A DNA stretch of 64,000 bases from G965247775 sp965247775. GTDB taxonomy: Bacteria; Chloroflexota; Dehalococcoidia; Bin125. Below the pieces are notes generated by a model. The model did no database searches. It worked only from the letters and a program-made list of their open reading frames with translations, and had not been told where the DNA came from. Location of the stretch: contig OZ252031.1 in NCBI GenBank assembly GCA_965247775.1, forward strand, positions 868,001 to 932,000. Direction: 5' to 3'. The position numbers and the translations under genes were made by a program. This document shows, one piece after another, positions 16,829 to 25,654 of this stretch (positions are counted from its first letter, which is position 1; the number at the start of each line of letters is the position of its first letter).

Positions 16829-18040
16829 GTGGTTTTCTTCCAGCGGCTGAGGGGCCGCGCGTCTTTCGTACTCGTCGCGCTGCTTGCAGCGGCGTTGATC
16901 GCGGCGGCGTGCAGCAGCAGCGACGAGCACGATGCTGCGGGCGCGGCCAGCGCGGCCCCGGCGTCGGCGCCGCAGCAGCCCGGCGGCGAGGGCGAGACGG
17001 CGGCCCCAGCAGCGCCGCCGGACGAGGCGGAGGCGTCGCCGGCTGCCGCAGCCGGCGAGGAGGGCGAGGCCCCGGCGGCAGCGGCCGCCGAGCCGGAGGG
17101 GGCAGGCGCGGGCGGCGGCGCGGCCGATGGGGGGGCGGAGCCGTCCGAGCTGGAGGTGGTCAGCGAGACCGCGGGGGAAAGTGGAGCGGGCGGCGGCGAA
17201 CCGCGTGATCTGCAGTTGGGCGACTTGGCGGCGGTGGAGGATCTGACCTTCGAGGGCGCGCTGCGGCTGGACATCAGGCCGAACGTGCCGCGTGAGGATG
17301 ACCCGATCGCGGGGCTGGGGGAGATCGTGCTCAGCGGCGCTTTCTCGGCGCCGAGCGACTTCGAGGCGGCGATCCGCCTGGGCCAGGGGGCCCCGCCGCT
17401 GGGCATCATCAGCGTGGGCGACATCCTCTACGTGAACGCCGGCTTTGGCTGGCAGGAGCAGCCGGGCGGGGCCGCCGGCCTGCTGGGCGGTTTCGTGGAC
17501 CTCGAGGGGCTGGGCGTGGATCTGGACGCACTGGACCTTGAGGAGGCCCTGAGCGGCCTTTTCGAGGGCCTGCGGGACGCCTTCGACGAGACCGGGACGG
17601 AGGCGACCCCGTTCGGCTCTGCCAGGCGCTACAGCCTGGAGGGCGACAATCTGCACGATTTCGTGGAGCAGCTCGCGGTGGCCGCGGGCGACCTTCTGGG
17701 GGAGGATGCGGATCTCGATCTCACGCAGCTCGAAGGGTCGTCCGACCGGGCTGCGATCGAGGTCCTGATCGACGACGCGACGGGCACGATCGTTGGCCTG
17801 CGGGCGGAGATCGAGAACCTGGTGATCCCGAACTTCGACGAGGATGGGAACAGCCTCCGTTTCGGCGAGCTGCGCTTCGCGATGACGATCAACCCGGAAT
17901 TCGGGATCCCGACGAGCGTGTTCCTGGATGTGCTGGACATCAACGAGGAGGGGCCGGACGGCTTCAGCGGCGACGTCACATTCGACTTCGGCGTGGAAGA
18001 CATCAACGCCGGTGTGATGGATATCCAGCCGCCGATCTAG
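16829..18040 (+). CDS. Lipoprotein with acidic/Ala-rich linker, LppX/LprG-like
   Basis: 403 aa. Signal peptide with lipobox ending at Cys28 (IAAAC), then about 90 residues of Ala/Glu/Gly/Pro-rich linker. The folded domain (about 125-403) has repeated patterns such as FEGALRLDI, LSGAFSAPSDFEAAIRL, DILYVNAGFGWQEQ, then a C-terminal GFSGDVTFDFGVEDIN. This is reminiscent of LolA/LppX-like beta-sheet lipoproteins that carry lipids in actinobacteria; the match is by pattern only. GTG start with GAAAGGA site; a TAGGCT element lies at 16789-16794. A strong terminator follows. Confidence 0.7.
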   Translation: MVFFQRLRGRASFVLVALLAAALIAAACSSSDEHDAAGAASAAPASAPQQPGGEGETAAPAAPPDEAEASPAAAAGEEGEAPAAAAAEPEGAGAGGGAADGGAEPSELEVVSETAGESGAGGGEPRDLQLGDLAAVEDLTFEGALRLDIRPNVPREDDPIAGLGEIVLSGAFSAPSDFEAAIRLGQGAPPLGIISVGDILYVNAGFGWQEQPGGAAGLLGGFVDLEGLGVDLDALDLEEALSGLFEGLRDAFDETGTEATPFGSARRYSLEGDNLHDFVEQLAVAAGDLLGEDADLDLTQLEGSSDRAAIEVLIDDATGTIVGLRAEIENLVIPNFDEDGNSLRFGELRFAMTINPEFGIPTSVFLDVLDINEEGPDGFSGDVTFDFGVEDINAGVMDIQPPI

Positions 18041-18065
18041 CGCCGTTGCGTCCAACGATCCAGGA

Positions 18066-18095
18066 GGCGACGGCGCGCGGGGGCGCGCCGTCGCC
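18066..18095. terminator. Perfect 13-bp-stem hairpin terminator
   Basis: The arms GGCGACGGCGCGC (18066-18078) and their exact complement (18083-18095) flank a GGGG loop, 26 bp after the lipoprotein stop. No long T tract follows, so it may act as a GC-rich intrinsic or stall-type terminator. Confidence 0.7.
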
Positions 18096-18152
18096 TTCGA
18101 TCCGGGCGCGGGGTCGCCCGCGCGCGGGCTATTCTGCGCGCGGGACGGAGCG

Positions 18153-19676
18153 ATGATGACGGCGGCGGGCACGATTCGGGCACTCCTTGAGGTGGGCAGG
18201 GCGGAGGCCGCGGCGATCGGCGCGCCGGGGCGGGTGGATCTCTCGTTCGGGGGGCTGCGGGCGCAGGTCGGGGAGACGCGCGCCGATCTGCATCGGCTGG
18301 GCTTGGGGCGGGGGGAGGTGGTGGCGATCGTGCTGCCGAACGGCCCGGAGATGGCGGCGTCGTTTCTGGGCGTGGCCGCCGTCGCGACGGCGGCGCCGCT
18401 GAATCCGGCCTACCGGGCCGACGAGTTCGCGTTCACCCTTGCGGACCTGGCGGCGCGGGCGGTGGTGGTGCAGGCAGGCGAGGCGTCGCCGGTGCGGGCC
18501 GTGGCATCGGGGCTGGGGGTGCCGCTGATCGAGCTGTCGCCGCGGGAGGGCGCGGCGGGCCGGTTCACCCTTGCGGGCGAGGGGGCCGAGCCCGGCGCCG
18601 GCGGGAGGGGCGCGCCCGAGGGCGAGGACGTGGCGCTGATCTTGCACACCTCGGGGACGACGTCGCGGCCGAAGATCGTGCCGCTGAGTCAGGCCAACGT
18701 CTGCGCGTCGGCGGCGAACATCGGCGCGACCCTGGCGCTGACCGCCGACGATCGCTGCCTGAACATCATGCCGCTGTTCCACATTCACGGGCTGATCGCG
18801 GCGGTGCTGAGCAGCGTCGCGGCGGGGGCGAGCATCGTCTGTCCGCCGGGGTTCAATGCGCTGCGCTTTTTCGCCTGGATGGAGGAGTCGGAGGCGACGT
18901 GGTATACGGCGGTGCCGACGATGCACCAAGCGATCCTGGCGCGGGCGGGGCGGAACGCGGCGATCATTGGGGGGAGCCGGTTGCGCTTGGTGCGGTCGTC
19001 GTCGTCTTCACTGCCGCCGACGGTGATGGCGGAGTTGGAGTCCGTGCTGGGGGCGCCGGTGATCGAGGCGTACGGGATGACGGAGGCGGCGCACCAGATG
19101 GCGTCGAACCCGTTGCCGCCGGGGGTGCGCAAGCCGGGGAGCGTGGGGCCGGCAGCGGGGCCGGAGGTGGCCGTGATGGGGGCGGGGGGGGCGCTGGTGG
19201 AAGCGGGCGTGAGCGGGGAGGTGGTGATCCGAGGGCCCACCGTGACGCGCGGCTACGCCCGGAACCCGGAAGCGAACGCGGCGGCGTTCCATGCGGGCTG
19301 GTTCCGCACCGGCGATCAGGGGGTGCTGGATGCGGAGGGGTACCTCCGTCTCACCGGGCGGCTGAAGGAGATCATCAATCGGGGTGGCGAGAAGATCAGC
19401 CCGCGTGAGGTGGACGAGGTGCTGCTGACGCACCCGGCGGTGGCGCAGGCCGTGGCCTTCGCGGCGCCGCACGAGAAGCTGGGCGAGGAGGTGGCAGCGG
19501 TGGTCGTGCTGCGGGCGGGGGCGGAGGCCGGGGAGCGGGAGATCCGCAGTTTCGCCGCCGAGCATATCGCTGACTTCAAGGTGCCGCGGCGGATCCTCTT
19601 CCGGGACGAGATCCCGAGGGGGGCGACGGGCAAGCTGCAGCGCATTGGCTTGGCGGAGAGGCTCGGCCTGACCTGA
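18153..19676 (+). CDS. AMP-forming acyl-CoA ligase, oxalyl-CoA-synthetase-like
   Basis: 507 aa ANL-superfamily enzyme that activates a carboxylic acid with ATP and CoA. P-loop HTSGTTSRPK (165-174), MPLFHIHGL, the TWYTAVPTMHQ block, AYGMTEAAHQMASNPLPPG, WFRTGDQG, NRGGEKISP hinge and catalytic Lys in GATGKLQR are all present. SGTTSRPK with TEAAHQMASNPLP and RKPGSVG is the pattern of plant AAE3/yeast Pcs60 oxalate-CoA ligases, so oxalate is a reasonable candidate. The final call remains a generic ligase. TATTCT lies at 18130-18135, with GACGGAG before the ATG. The stop overlaps the next gene's start (TGATG). Confidence 0.82.
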   Translation: MMTAAGTIRALLEVGRAEAAAIGAPGRVDLSFGGLRAQVGETRADLHRLGLGRGEVVAIVLPNGPEMAASFLGVAAVATAAPLNPAYRADEFAFTLADLAARAVVVQAGEASPVRAVASGLGVPLIELSPREGAAGRFTLAGEGAEPGAGGRGAPEGEDVALILHTSGTTSRPKIVPLSQANVCASAANIGATLALTADDRCLNIMPLFHIHGLIAAVLSSVAAGASIVCPPGFNALRFFAWMEESEATWYTAVPTMHQAILARAGRNAAIIGGSRLRLVRSSSSSLPPTVMAELESVLGAPVIEAYGMTEAAHQMASNPLPPGVRKPGSVGPAAGPEVAVMGAGGALVEAGVSGEVVIRGPTVTRGYARNPEANAAAFHAGWFRTGDQGVLDAEGYLRLTGRLKEIINRGGEKISPREVDEVLLTHPAVAQAVAFAAPHEKLGEEVAAVVVLRAGAEAGEREIRSFAAEHIADFKVPRRILFRDEIPRGATGKLQRIGLAERLGLT

Positions 19677-20671
19677 TGCGGATCTGCGTCTACGGGGCGG
19701 GGGCGATCGGCGGCTTCGTGGGGGCGCTGCTGGAGCGGGCGGGGGCGGCGGAGGTGACGCTGATCGCGCGCGGGCCGCACCTGGCGGCGATGCGGGAGCG
19801 GGGCCTGCGGCTGCGCCTGGCGGAGGACGAGTTCGTGGTGCAGCCGCGCTGCACGGACAACCCGGCCGAGGTGGGGGAGCAGGACTATGTGATCGTGACG
19901 GTGAAGGCGCATTCGGCGCCGGCGCTGGTGGAGCCCATGCAGCCGCTGCTGGGTCCGGACACGGCCGTGGTGACGGCGATGAATGGGATTCCCTGGTGGT
20001 ACTTCCATGCGCTGGAGGGTCCCTACCGCGATCGACGGCTGCCTTTGCTGGACCCGGACGCGGCACAGTGGCGCGGGATCGGACCGGAGCGGGCCATCGG
20101 CTGCGTGGCGTGGCAGTCGGCGTCGCTGGTGGCGCCGGGGGAGGTGGTGCATACGCACGGGGAGCGGTTGTCGCTGGGGGAGCCGTCGGGGGAGCGGACG
20201 GAGCGGGTGCAGGCGCTGAGCGCGGCGCTGAAGGCGGCGGGGATTCGCTCGCCGATCAAGGCCAAGATCCGCAATGAGATCTGGCTGAAGCTGTGGGGCA
20301 ACCTGAGCTTCAACCCGGTCAGCGCGCTGACCGGTGCGACGCTGGGCACGATCGCGCGGGACCCGGCGACTCGGGCGGTCGTGGCGGAGATGATGGTGGA
20401 GGGGCAGGCGGTGGGGGAGGCGCTGGGGGTGCGGTTCGCGATGAGCGTGGAGGAGCGGATCCGACTCGCGGAGGGGGTGGGGGCGCATCGCACGAGCATG
20501 CTGCAGGATTTGGAGTCGGGGCGGCCGATGGAGATCGATGCGCTGGTGCGGGTGGTGAGCGAGCTGGGGGCGATGGTGGGGGTGGCGACGCCGACGATCG
20601 AGCGGGTCCTGGCGCTGGTGGTGCAGCGGGCGCGTGAGGCGGGTTGCTATGCTCCCGCGGACTCGGGGTAG
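19676..20671 (+). CDS. 2-Dehydropantoate 2-reductase (ketopantoate reductase)-family protein
   Basis: 331 aa. N-terminal dinucleotide fold with GAGAIGG at residues 7-13, VTVKAHSAPAL, AMNGIPWWYF, then the C-terminal domain with IRNEIWLKLWGNLSFNP and EIDALVRVVSELG. These are the marks of the PanE/ApbA family, which reduces ketopantoate with NADPH in pantothenate and CoA synthesis. Coupling by TGATG overlap to an acyl-CoA ligase, rather than to panB/panC, leaves open a different 2-oxo acid substrate. Confidence 0.83.
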   Translation: MRICVYGAGAIGGFVGALLERAGAAEVTLIARGPHLAAMRERGLRLRLAEDEFVVQPRCTDNPAEVGEQDYVIVTVKAHSAPALVEPMQPLLGPDTAVVTAMNGIPWWYFHALEGPYRDRRLPLLDPDAAQWRGIGPERAIGCVAWQSASLVAPGEVVHTHGERLSLGEPSGERTERVQALSAALKAAGIRSPIKAKIRNEIWLKLWGNLSFNPVSALTGATLGTIARDPATRAVVAEMMVEGQAVGEALGVRFAMSVEERIRLAEGVGAHRTSMLQDLESGRPMEIDALVRVVSELGAMVGVATPTIERVLALVVQRAREAGCYAPADSG

Positions 20672-20702
20672 CGTGCGTTTCCGGAGCGTACGGAGGTGCG
20701 GG

Positions 20703-20942
20703 ATGTGTCGCAGCATCAAGACCATGCGCGGTGGCACGGAGCCCGTGCCGGAGGAGGCGCTGCGGGCGGCGGCGCTGCAATTCGTGCGCAAGGTGAGTGG
20801 GTACCGGCAGCCGTCGGGGCGGAACGCGGCGGCGTTCGAGGCCGCCGTCGACGAGGTGAGCGAGGCGACGCGCCGCCTGCTGGCGGCGCTGCGGGCGAGC
20901 GCCGCGAGGCCGGGTACGGGTGCGGCGTTGGGGGGAGGCTGA
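20703..20942 (+). CDS. DUF2277-family small protein
   Basis: 79 aa. The start MCRSIKTMRG and the body AALQFVRKVSGYRQPSGRN with AVDEVSEATRRLL match the DUF2277 family exactly in layout. The function is unknown. The ATG at 20703 is preferred over upstream starts because CGGAGG lies 7-12 nt before it and the family begins with MCRSI. The stop is 1 nt from the next gene's GTG. Confidence 0.85.
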   Translation: MCRSIKTMRGGTEPVPEEALRAAALQFVRKVSGYRQPSGRNAAAFEAAVDEVSEATRRLLAALRASAARPGTGAALGGG

Positions 20943-20943
20943 G

Positions 20944-21765
20944 GTGCGACGCTGGTCCCCGGTCGTGGCGCTGCTGGCGGCGGCGCTGGCGCTTGCCGCC
21001 TGCGGCGGCGGCGAGGGGGAGGACGAGATCGCGGCGCTGCGGTCGGAGGCGGCCGGGCTTGAGGCGGAGATCGACGATCTCGGCAGCGAGATCGACGCGT
21101 TGCGGGAGGAGGTGCGCGAGGGCGGTGAGCGCGTGGCGGCGGCGGAAGCGCGGGCGGCCGAAGCGGGGGTGGCGCTGGGCGGGGTGGAGCGGGAGGTGGA
21201 GGCGCTGGCGCGGGAGGTGGATGAGGGATGGGCCAGACAGGAGGCGCTGGCGGTGGAGGTGTCGGGCGGGGTGGAGGCGGTGGCGAACGGGCTGTGGGAG
21301 CTGTCCGAGGTCGTGAACGCGCGGCTGCGGGCGCCACTGGTGGGCTACTTCCAGCAACTGGAGCGCGTTGGGACCGAGTTCGAAGAGGAGAACAATCGCC
21401 TGGGCGAGGTGGTGGATATGGCGCGGGAGGAGGGTGATCTGGCATCGGCCGTGGGGGCGGTCAACGGTCTGGTGGTGGCGGGGCGGGGCTTCGCGGCGGC
21501 GCTGGGTGCGCTGGCGCCGCCGCCGGCGGTGGGCGGGGCGCACGCCGAATCGGTGGCGTCCTCGGCGGGCTTGGTGGACCTCATCGCGGGCTGGTCGGGG
21601 GAGATCGCGGGCGTGACGACGTTCGAGGACTTCGAGGCGGCGTTGGGGGAGTTCATGACGCGACCGGAGGTGGAGGCGGCGGGCGAGCGCCTGGACGCGG
21701 CCTGCGTGACTCTGCAGGACCTGGCGCAGGAGTTCGAGATCAACGTCGACATTCGCTGCGACTGA
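20944..21765 (+). CDS. Coiled-coil lipoprotein
   Basis: 273 aa from the GTG at 20944, with GGGGGAGG upstream. Lipobox LALAAC ends at Cys20. Residues about 28-110 form a heptad-rich coiled coil (alternating LRSEAAGLEAEIDDL-type repeats). The rest is helical with LRAPLVGYFQQLERVG and a late conserved-looking Cys pair (ACVTLQDL, IRCD). The family was not recognised. Probably anchored on the outer face of the membrane. A longer reading from ATG 20920 is unlikely because it would add eight residues before a complete signal peptide. The stop overlaps the next ATG. Confidence 0.72.
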   Translation: MRRWSPVVALLAAALALAACGGGEGEDEIAALRSEAAGLEAEIDDLGSEIDALREEVREGGERVAAAEARAAEAGVALGGVEREVEALAREVDEGWARQEALAVEVSGGVEAVANGLWELSEVVNARLRAPLVGYFQQLERVGTEFEEENNRLGEVVDMAREEGDLASAVGAVNGLVVAGRGFAAALGALAPPPAVGGAHAESVASSAGLVDLIAGWSGEIAGVTTFEDFEAALGEFMTRPEVEAAGERLDAACVTLQDLAQEFEINVDIRCD

Positions 21766-23273
21766 TGCCGGGGGAAGAGGGCTGGGCGGCGCTGTTCGAG
21801 CCGCGGGGGGTGATTGTGGCGGGGGTGTCGCCACACCCGGGGCGCTTCGGCACCGTTGCCCTGCACAACATCCTGGCGCACGGCTACGCGGGGGCGGTGT
21901 ACGCGACGAGCCGCGCAGGGGGCAGCGTGCTGGGGGTGGAGACGGTTCGCTCGGTGGAGGAGCTGCCGCACGGTTGCGCGGATCTGCTGCTGGCCTGCAC
22001 GCCGGCGGCAATGAACGGGGCGCTGCTGCGGGCGGCGGCGGCGAAGGGGGTGCGGGTGGCGTTCGTCGTGACGGCGGGCTACGGGGAAGCGGGGGCCGAG
22101 GGGCGGGCGTTGGAGCGGGAGCTGGCGGCGGTGGCGCGCGAGTGCGGACTGCTGCTGGCCGGACCGAACGGGCAGGGGCTGGTCTCGACGCCGGTGTCGC
22201 TCTGCGCGCAGATCGTTGCGCCGTACCCCCCGGCGGGGGGGATCGCCGTGGCGGGGCAGTCGGGCAATCTCAGCTCGGCGTTCTGCAACTACGCGCTGGC
22301 GGCGGGGGCGGGGATCAGTCGCGCGGTTTCGGCGGGAAACGCGGCGGCAGTAGGGGTGCTGGACTACCTGGAGTACTTCGCGGAGGACGCGGCGACATCG
22401 GTGAGCCTGGCCTATCTGGAGGGCCTGGGGGCCTCTGGGGCCGGTGCGGGCGGGTCCGGTGCGGGCGGGTCCGGCGCGGGCCTGCGCTTTCTCGCGCGGG
22501 CGCGGGCGCTGAGCGCGCGCAAGCCGCTGGTCGTGCTGAAGGGTGGGGCCAGCGCCGGGGGGCAGCGTGCGGCGGCGTCGCACACGGGGTCGCTGGCGAG
22601 CAACGAGCGGATTTTCGACGCCGCTTGCCGGCAGGCGGGCATCGTGCGGGAGCGGACGGTGGAGGAGGCCTACGAGACGGCGGCCACCTTCGCGACGCAG
22701 CCGCTGCCGCGGGGGCCAAACGTGCTGGTGCTGACGACGGCGGGGGGGTGGGGGGTGCTGACGGCCGACGCGGTGGCGGCGGCCGGTCTGCGCCTGCTGG
22801 CGCTGCCGGACGATCTGGTGTCCGCCATCGACCGGATGCTGCCGCCGCGTTGGAGCCGGGGCAATCCCGTCGACACGGCCGCGGGCGAGAGGCGCGACAC
22901 GGTGCCCGACCTGCTGGGCCTGGTGGCGGCGCAGCCGCAGGTGGACGCGGTGGTCTTCCTGGGGATCGGCATTCAATCGCACCAGGCGGCGCTGCTGCGA
23001 CGGGGGCCGTTCGGGGAGCAGGAGGAGGTGGCGCGGATCATCGCCTATCACGAGCGGCAGGACCGGCGCTACGCGGCGGCGGCGGCGGCGGTCTCGGCGG
23101 CGAGTGGGAAGCCGGTGCTGGTGGCGTCGGAGCTGGCGGCGACGCAGCCGCATAACCCCGGTCCAGCGGCGGTGCGGGCTTCGGGGCGGATCTGCTACCC
23201 GTCGGGGCCGCGGGCGGTGCGGGCACTGGGGCGGCTGTGGGGATATGCGCGATGGCGAGAGGGCGGTCGCTAG
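21765..23273 (+). CDS. ADP-forming acyl-CoA synthetase, alpha-type (CoA-binding) subunit
   Basis: 502 aa, CoA-binding Rossmann domain first (VIVAGVSPHPGRFGTVALHN), then two succinyl-CoA-synthetase-like domains. The phosphorylated His is His273 in AASHTGSLAS. VAGQSGNLS and AGPNGQGLV are further family marks. It would convert an acyl-CoA, ADP and phosphate to acid, CoA and ATP, or run the reverse, if paired with an ATP-grasp beta subunit. None is adjacent. A Gly/Ala/Ser insert of GAGGS repeats interrupts the link between the second and third domains (about residue 224-240). It overlaps the upstream gene by TGATG. Confidence 0.8.
   Translation: MPGEEGWAALFEPRGVIVAGVSPHPGRFGTVALHNILAHGYAGAVYATSRAGGSVLGVETVRSVEELPHGCADLLLACTPAAMNGALLRAAAAKGVRVAFVVTAGYGEAGAEGRALERELAAVARECGLLLAGPNGQGLVSTPVSLCAQIVAPYPPAGGIAVAGQSGNLSSAFCNYALAAGAGISRAVSAGNAAAVGVLDYLEYFAEDAATSVSLAYLEGLGASGAGAGGSGAGGSGAGLRFLARARALSARKPLVVLKGGASAGGQRAAASHTGSLASNERIFDAACRQAGIVRERTVEEAYETAATFATQPLPRGPNVLVLTTAGGWGVLTADAVAAAGLRLLALPDDLVSAIDRMLPPRWSRGNPVDTAAGERRDTVPDLLGLVAAQPQVDAVVFLGIGIQSHQAALLRRGPFGEQEEVARIIAYHERQDRRYAAAAAAVSAASGKPVLVASELAATQPHNPGPAAVRASGRICYPSGPRAVRALGRLWGYARWREGGR
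22443..22481. repeat. 15-bp tandem repeat inside a coding region
   Basis: The unit GGTGCGGGCGGGTCC occurs at 22443-22457 and 22458-22472, with a partial third copy. It encodes an in-frame GAGGS linker. Confidence 0.8.
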
Positions 23274-23284
23274 CGAGCCCGGGG

Positions 23285-24064
23285 TTAGAGGGTGGAGGAG
23301 TAGGCGGCGTCGACGGTGAGGACGGCGCCGCTCATGTAGGAGGCGTCGTCGGAGGCGAGGAAGGCGACGACGGAGGCGACCTCTGCGGGCCGGCCGTAGC
23401 GCTGCCAGGGGATGCGCTGGATCACGGCGTTGCGGGGCAGGGAGGGATCGTCGGGGTTGATCATGCGGTCGAGGTCGTCGCTCATGCGCGTTTCGATGTA
23501 GCCGGGGCAGACGGCGTTGACGCGGATCTTGTAGCGCGCCAGCTCGGCGGCGGCGGTCTTGGTCATGCCGATGACGGCGTGCTTGCTGGCGGCGTAGGCG
23601 ACCATGCCTGGGGCGCCGTTGATGCCGGCGATGGAGGAGGTGTTGATGATGGCGCCGCCGCCGCGCGCGCGCATGGCGGGGGCGGCGTGCTTCATGCCCA
23701 GGAAGACGCCGCGCTGGTTGACGGCGATGACGCGGTCGAAGTCGCCGGGGGGGAGGTGCTGGATACGACCCATGGGACCTTCGACGCCGGCATTGTTGTA
23801 GAGGATGTCGATGCCGCCGAGGGCGTCGACGGTGGCCTGGACGCAGGCCTCGACCTGGGCCTCGTCGCTGACGTCGGCGACGTGGGCGCGGGCCTCGCCG
23901 CCGGCGGCCTGCACGACGGCGACGGTTTCCTGGGCGGCGTCCGCGGCGACGTCGACGGCGACGACGCTGGCGCCGTCGGCGGCGAGGCGGAGGCAGGTGG
24001 CGCGGCCGATGCCGCCGGCGGCGCCGGTGACAACGGCGACTTTGCCCTCGAAGCGTGCGCTCAT
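23285..24064 (-). CDS. Short-chain dehydrogenase/reductase
   Basis: 259 aa classical SDR. The NAD(P)-binding TGAAGGIG is at 13-20, YNNAG at 89-93, Ser143/144 in NTSSI, and the catalytic Tyr157-x3-Lys161 in YAASK. Asp38 after strand 2 suggests NAD(H) preference. The substrate is unknown. ATG 24064 (MSARFEGK) was chosen because the conserved fold begins at once. TATCCT (minus strand) lies at 24107-24112. It is convergent with the CoA synthetase gene. Confidence 0.85.
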   Translation of the reverse strand: MSARFEGKVAVVTGAAGGIGRATCLRLAADGASVVAVDVAADAAQETVAVVQAAGGEARAHVADVSDEAQVEACVQATVDALGGIDILYNNAGVEGPMGRIQHLPPGDFDRVIAVNQRGVFLGMKHAAPAMRARGGGAIINTSSIAGINGAPGMVAYAASKHAVIGMTKTAAAELARYKIRVNAVCPGYIETRMSDDLDRMINPDDPSLPRNAVIQRIPWQRYGRPAEVASVVAFLASDDASYMSGAVLTVDAAYSSTL

Positions 24065-24214
24065 GCTGTCCCCGCTCTCGTACGCGCGGCCGGGCGGCCG
24101 GAGGGCAGGATAGCGGGCGGGCGGGTGTCGTTGCGGGATGCCGGAAGGCGCGGCGGCGGATTGCGTGAGCGGGGCCGGCTGCGTAGCGTTCGGGCAGCCG
24201 AGAGGGGGGGGGCG

Positions 24215-24643
24215 ATGGCGGCCGGGCTGCCCGTTGATGCACGCTACGACCCGCTGCGGGCGATGGAGGGGATGCCCATCTTCGAGACGCTGGGGATGCG
24301 CTTCAGCGGAGCGGGGGAGGGTTGGGCGGAGATCACGATCGCGGCCACGCCGCGGACGCACAATCCGTACGGCATCGTGCACGGGGGTGTTTGGCTGACG
24401 CTGGCGGACGCGGCGATGGGGGCGGCCCTGGCGACGGTCGTGGGGCGGGAGCTGCAGGTGATCACGGTGCAGTCGGAGTTTCGCTGGCTGCGGGCGCTCT
24501 CGGGCGAGACGATGCGCGCCCGGGCAGAGGTCTTGCGGCGGGGGCGCGCGGTGAGCCACGTCTCGGTCGAGCTGTGCGACGCGGGTGGATCCCCGCTGGG
24601 CCGGGGGAGCGGCAGCTACGTGGCGATCACTCCAGCGCAGTAA
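24215..24643 (+). CDS. PaaI-family (hotdog) thioesterase
   Basis: 142 aa. Hotdog fold with NPYGIVHGGVWLTLADAAMG (the HGG turn followed by an acidic active-site residue, Asp), TVQSEFRWLRAL and RAEVLRRGRAVSHVSVELCD. Such enzymes hydrolyse aromatic or short acyl-CoA thioesters. Start ATG 24215 has a GAGAGGGGGG leader. The 18-bp duplication just after includes its stop codon, giving a second in-frame TAA. Confidence 0.84.
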   Translation: MAAGLPVDARYDPLRAMEGMPIFETLGMRFSGAGEGWAEITIAATPRTHNPYGIVHGGVWLTLADAAMGAALATVVGRELQVITVQSEFRWLRALSGETMRARAEVLRRGRAVSHVSVELCDAGGSPLGRGSGSYVAITPAQ

Positions 24644-24663
24644 GGCACTCCAGCGCAGTAAGG
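24628..24663. repeat. 18-bp tandem duplication spanning a stop codon
   Basis: Two exact copies of CACTCCAGCGCAGTAAGG at 24628-24645 and 24646-24663. The first contains the thioesterase TAA. Confidence 0.88.
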
Positions 24664-24754
24664 CCGCCGGCCCCCTCGCCGGGGAACCGCCGGCCGCTCG
24701 CCGCGGCGTCGTAGCATCAAGAGATGGCGGGCCGTATCTTGGAGCATCGGCGGG

Positions 24755-25636
24755 ATGGGGCGGAGGACGCGGGTGTCCGATGAGAGCGGCGGCTGGCTGC
24801 GGCGCTACGGCTGGAGCCTGGGCGTGGTGGCAGCGGCGGTCATTTCGTTCCTGGCGGCCTACGCGGCGATGTCGCAGCTCCTCGATGGCGAGAGCGGTGC
24901 GCCGGGGGGGGGCGCGCAGGCGCTGGTTTCCGCGTCGCCGCAGAACGCGAGCCCCGGCGCGGCGTCTTCCGAGTCCGGAGGATCGGCCCCGGGATCCGCC
25001 GCGGCGGTGCGCGCAGGGGCGCCGGCGGCCGGCGCTGCCGTCCGCGTGTCCGAGCTTCCTGCCTTCGACGATGAGGCGCTGATCTACGGCGGCGAGGGGG
25101 AGCAGGGGGCGATCCTGGCGGGGCCGGGGATCGTGCGGAGCAGCGGCTTCGATCTGCGCACGGACTGGGAGCTGATCGTGCCCTCGGCGCAGCTGCGGGC
25201 GGCGCTGGTGCGGGTGTCGGTGACGCCGGGCAACTTCCTGGGCGCGCCGGACAACCCGGAGGTGATCGGTTGGTGGGAGAAGGGCCCGGCGCCGGGCGAG
25301 GCGGGCAACGTCCTACTGGACGGCCATCGCGACTTCCGCGACGTGAACGGCAGGGTGGGCCGTGGCGTCTCCTGGCTCTTGCCTGACACGCAGCCCGGGG
25401 ACGCGCTGATCGTGCGGGACCGGTCGGACGGGAGCGCCTTCGTCTATACGGTGCGGGAGGTGCATTCGGTGGCTTGGAACGCGCCCGATGGCAGCGCCTT
25501 CCTGCGGGCCACGGAGACGCCGGTGCTGACCCTGATCACCTGCGAGGGCTCGTTCGACGAGGAAGCGCACAACTACTCGAACCGGCGCGTGGTGGTGGCC
25601 GACCTGACGGACCGCGTGCTTCCCAGCGCGGAGTAG
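24755..25636 (+). CDS. Class E/F-type sortase
   Basis: 293 aa. TM helix at about 20-41, a Ser/Ala/Gly-rich linker (45-95), then the sortase barrel. Catalytic residues are His191 in LLDGHRD, Cys263 in LTLITCEG and Arg277 or Arg278 in NYSNRRVVV. TLITCEGS follows the family's TLxTC pattern. It anchors surface proteins to the envelope by transpeptidation. No LPxTG-like substrate is evident next to it, and the large subtilase here lacks a clear sorting tail. GTG 24773 is an alternative start. Confidence 0.87.
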   Translation: MGRRTRVSDESGGWLRRYGWSLGVVAAAVISFLAAYAAMSQLLDGESGAPGGGAQALVSASPQNASPGAASSESGGSAPGSAAAVRAGAPAAGAAVRVSELPAFDDEALIYGGEGEQGAILAGPGIVRSSGFDLRTDWELIVPSAQLRAALVRVSVTPGNFLGAPDNPEVIGWWEKGPAPGEAGNVLLDGHRDFRDVNGRVGRGVSWLLPDTQPGDALIVRDRSDGSAFVYTVREVHSVAWNAPDGSAFLRATETPVLTLITCEGSFDEEAHNYSNRRVVVADLTDRVLPSAE

Positions 25637-25654
25637 CGGCGGACGCGGCGGAGC

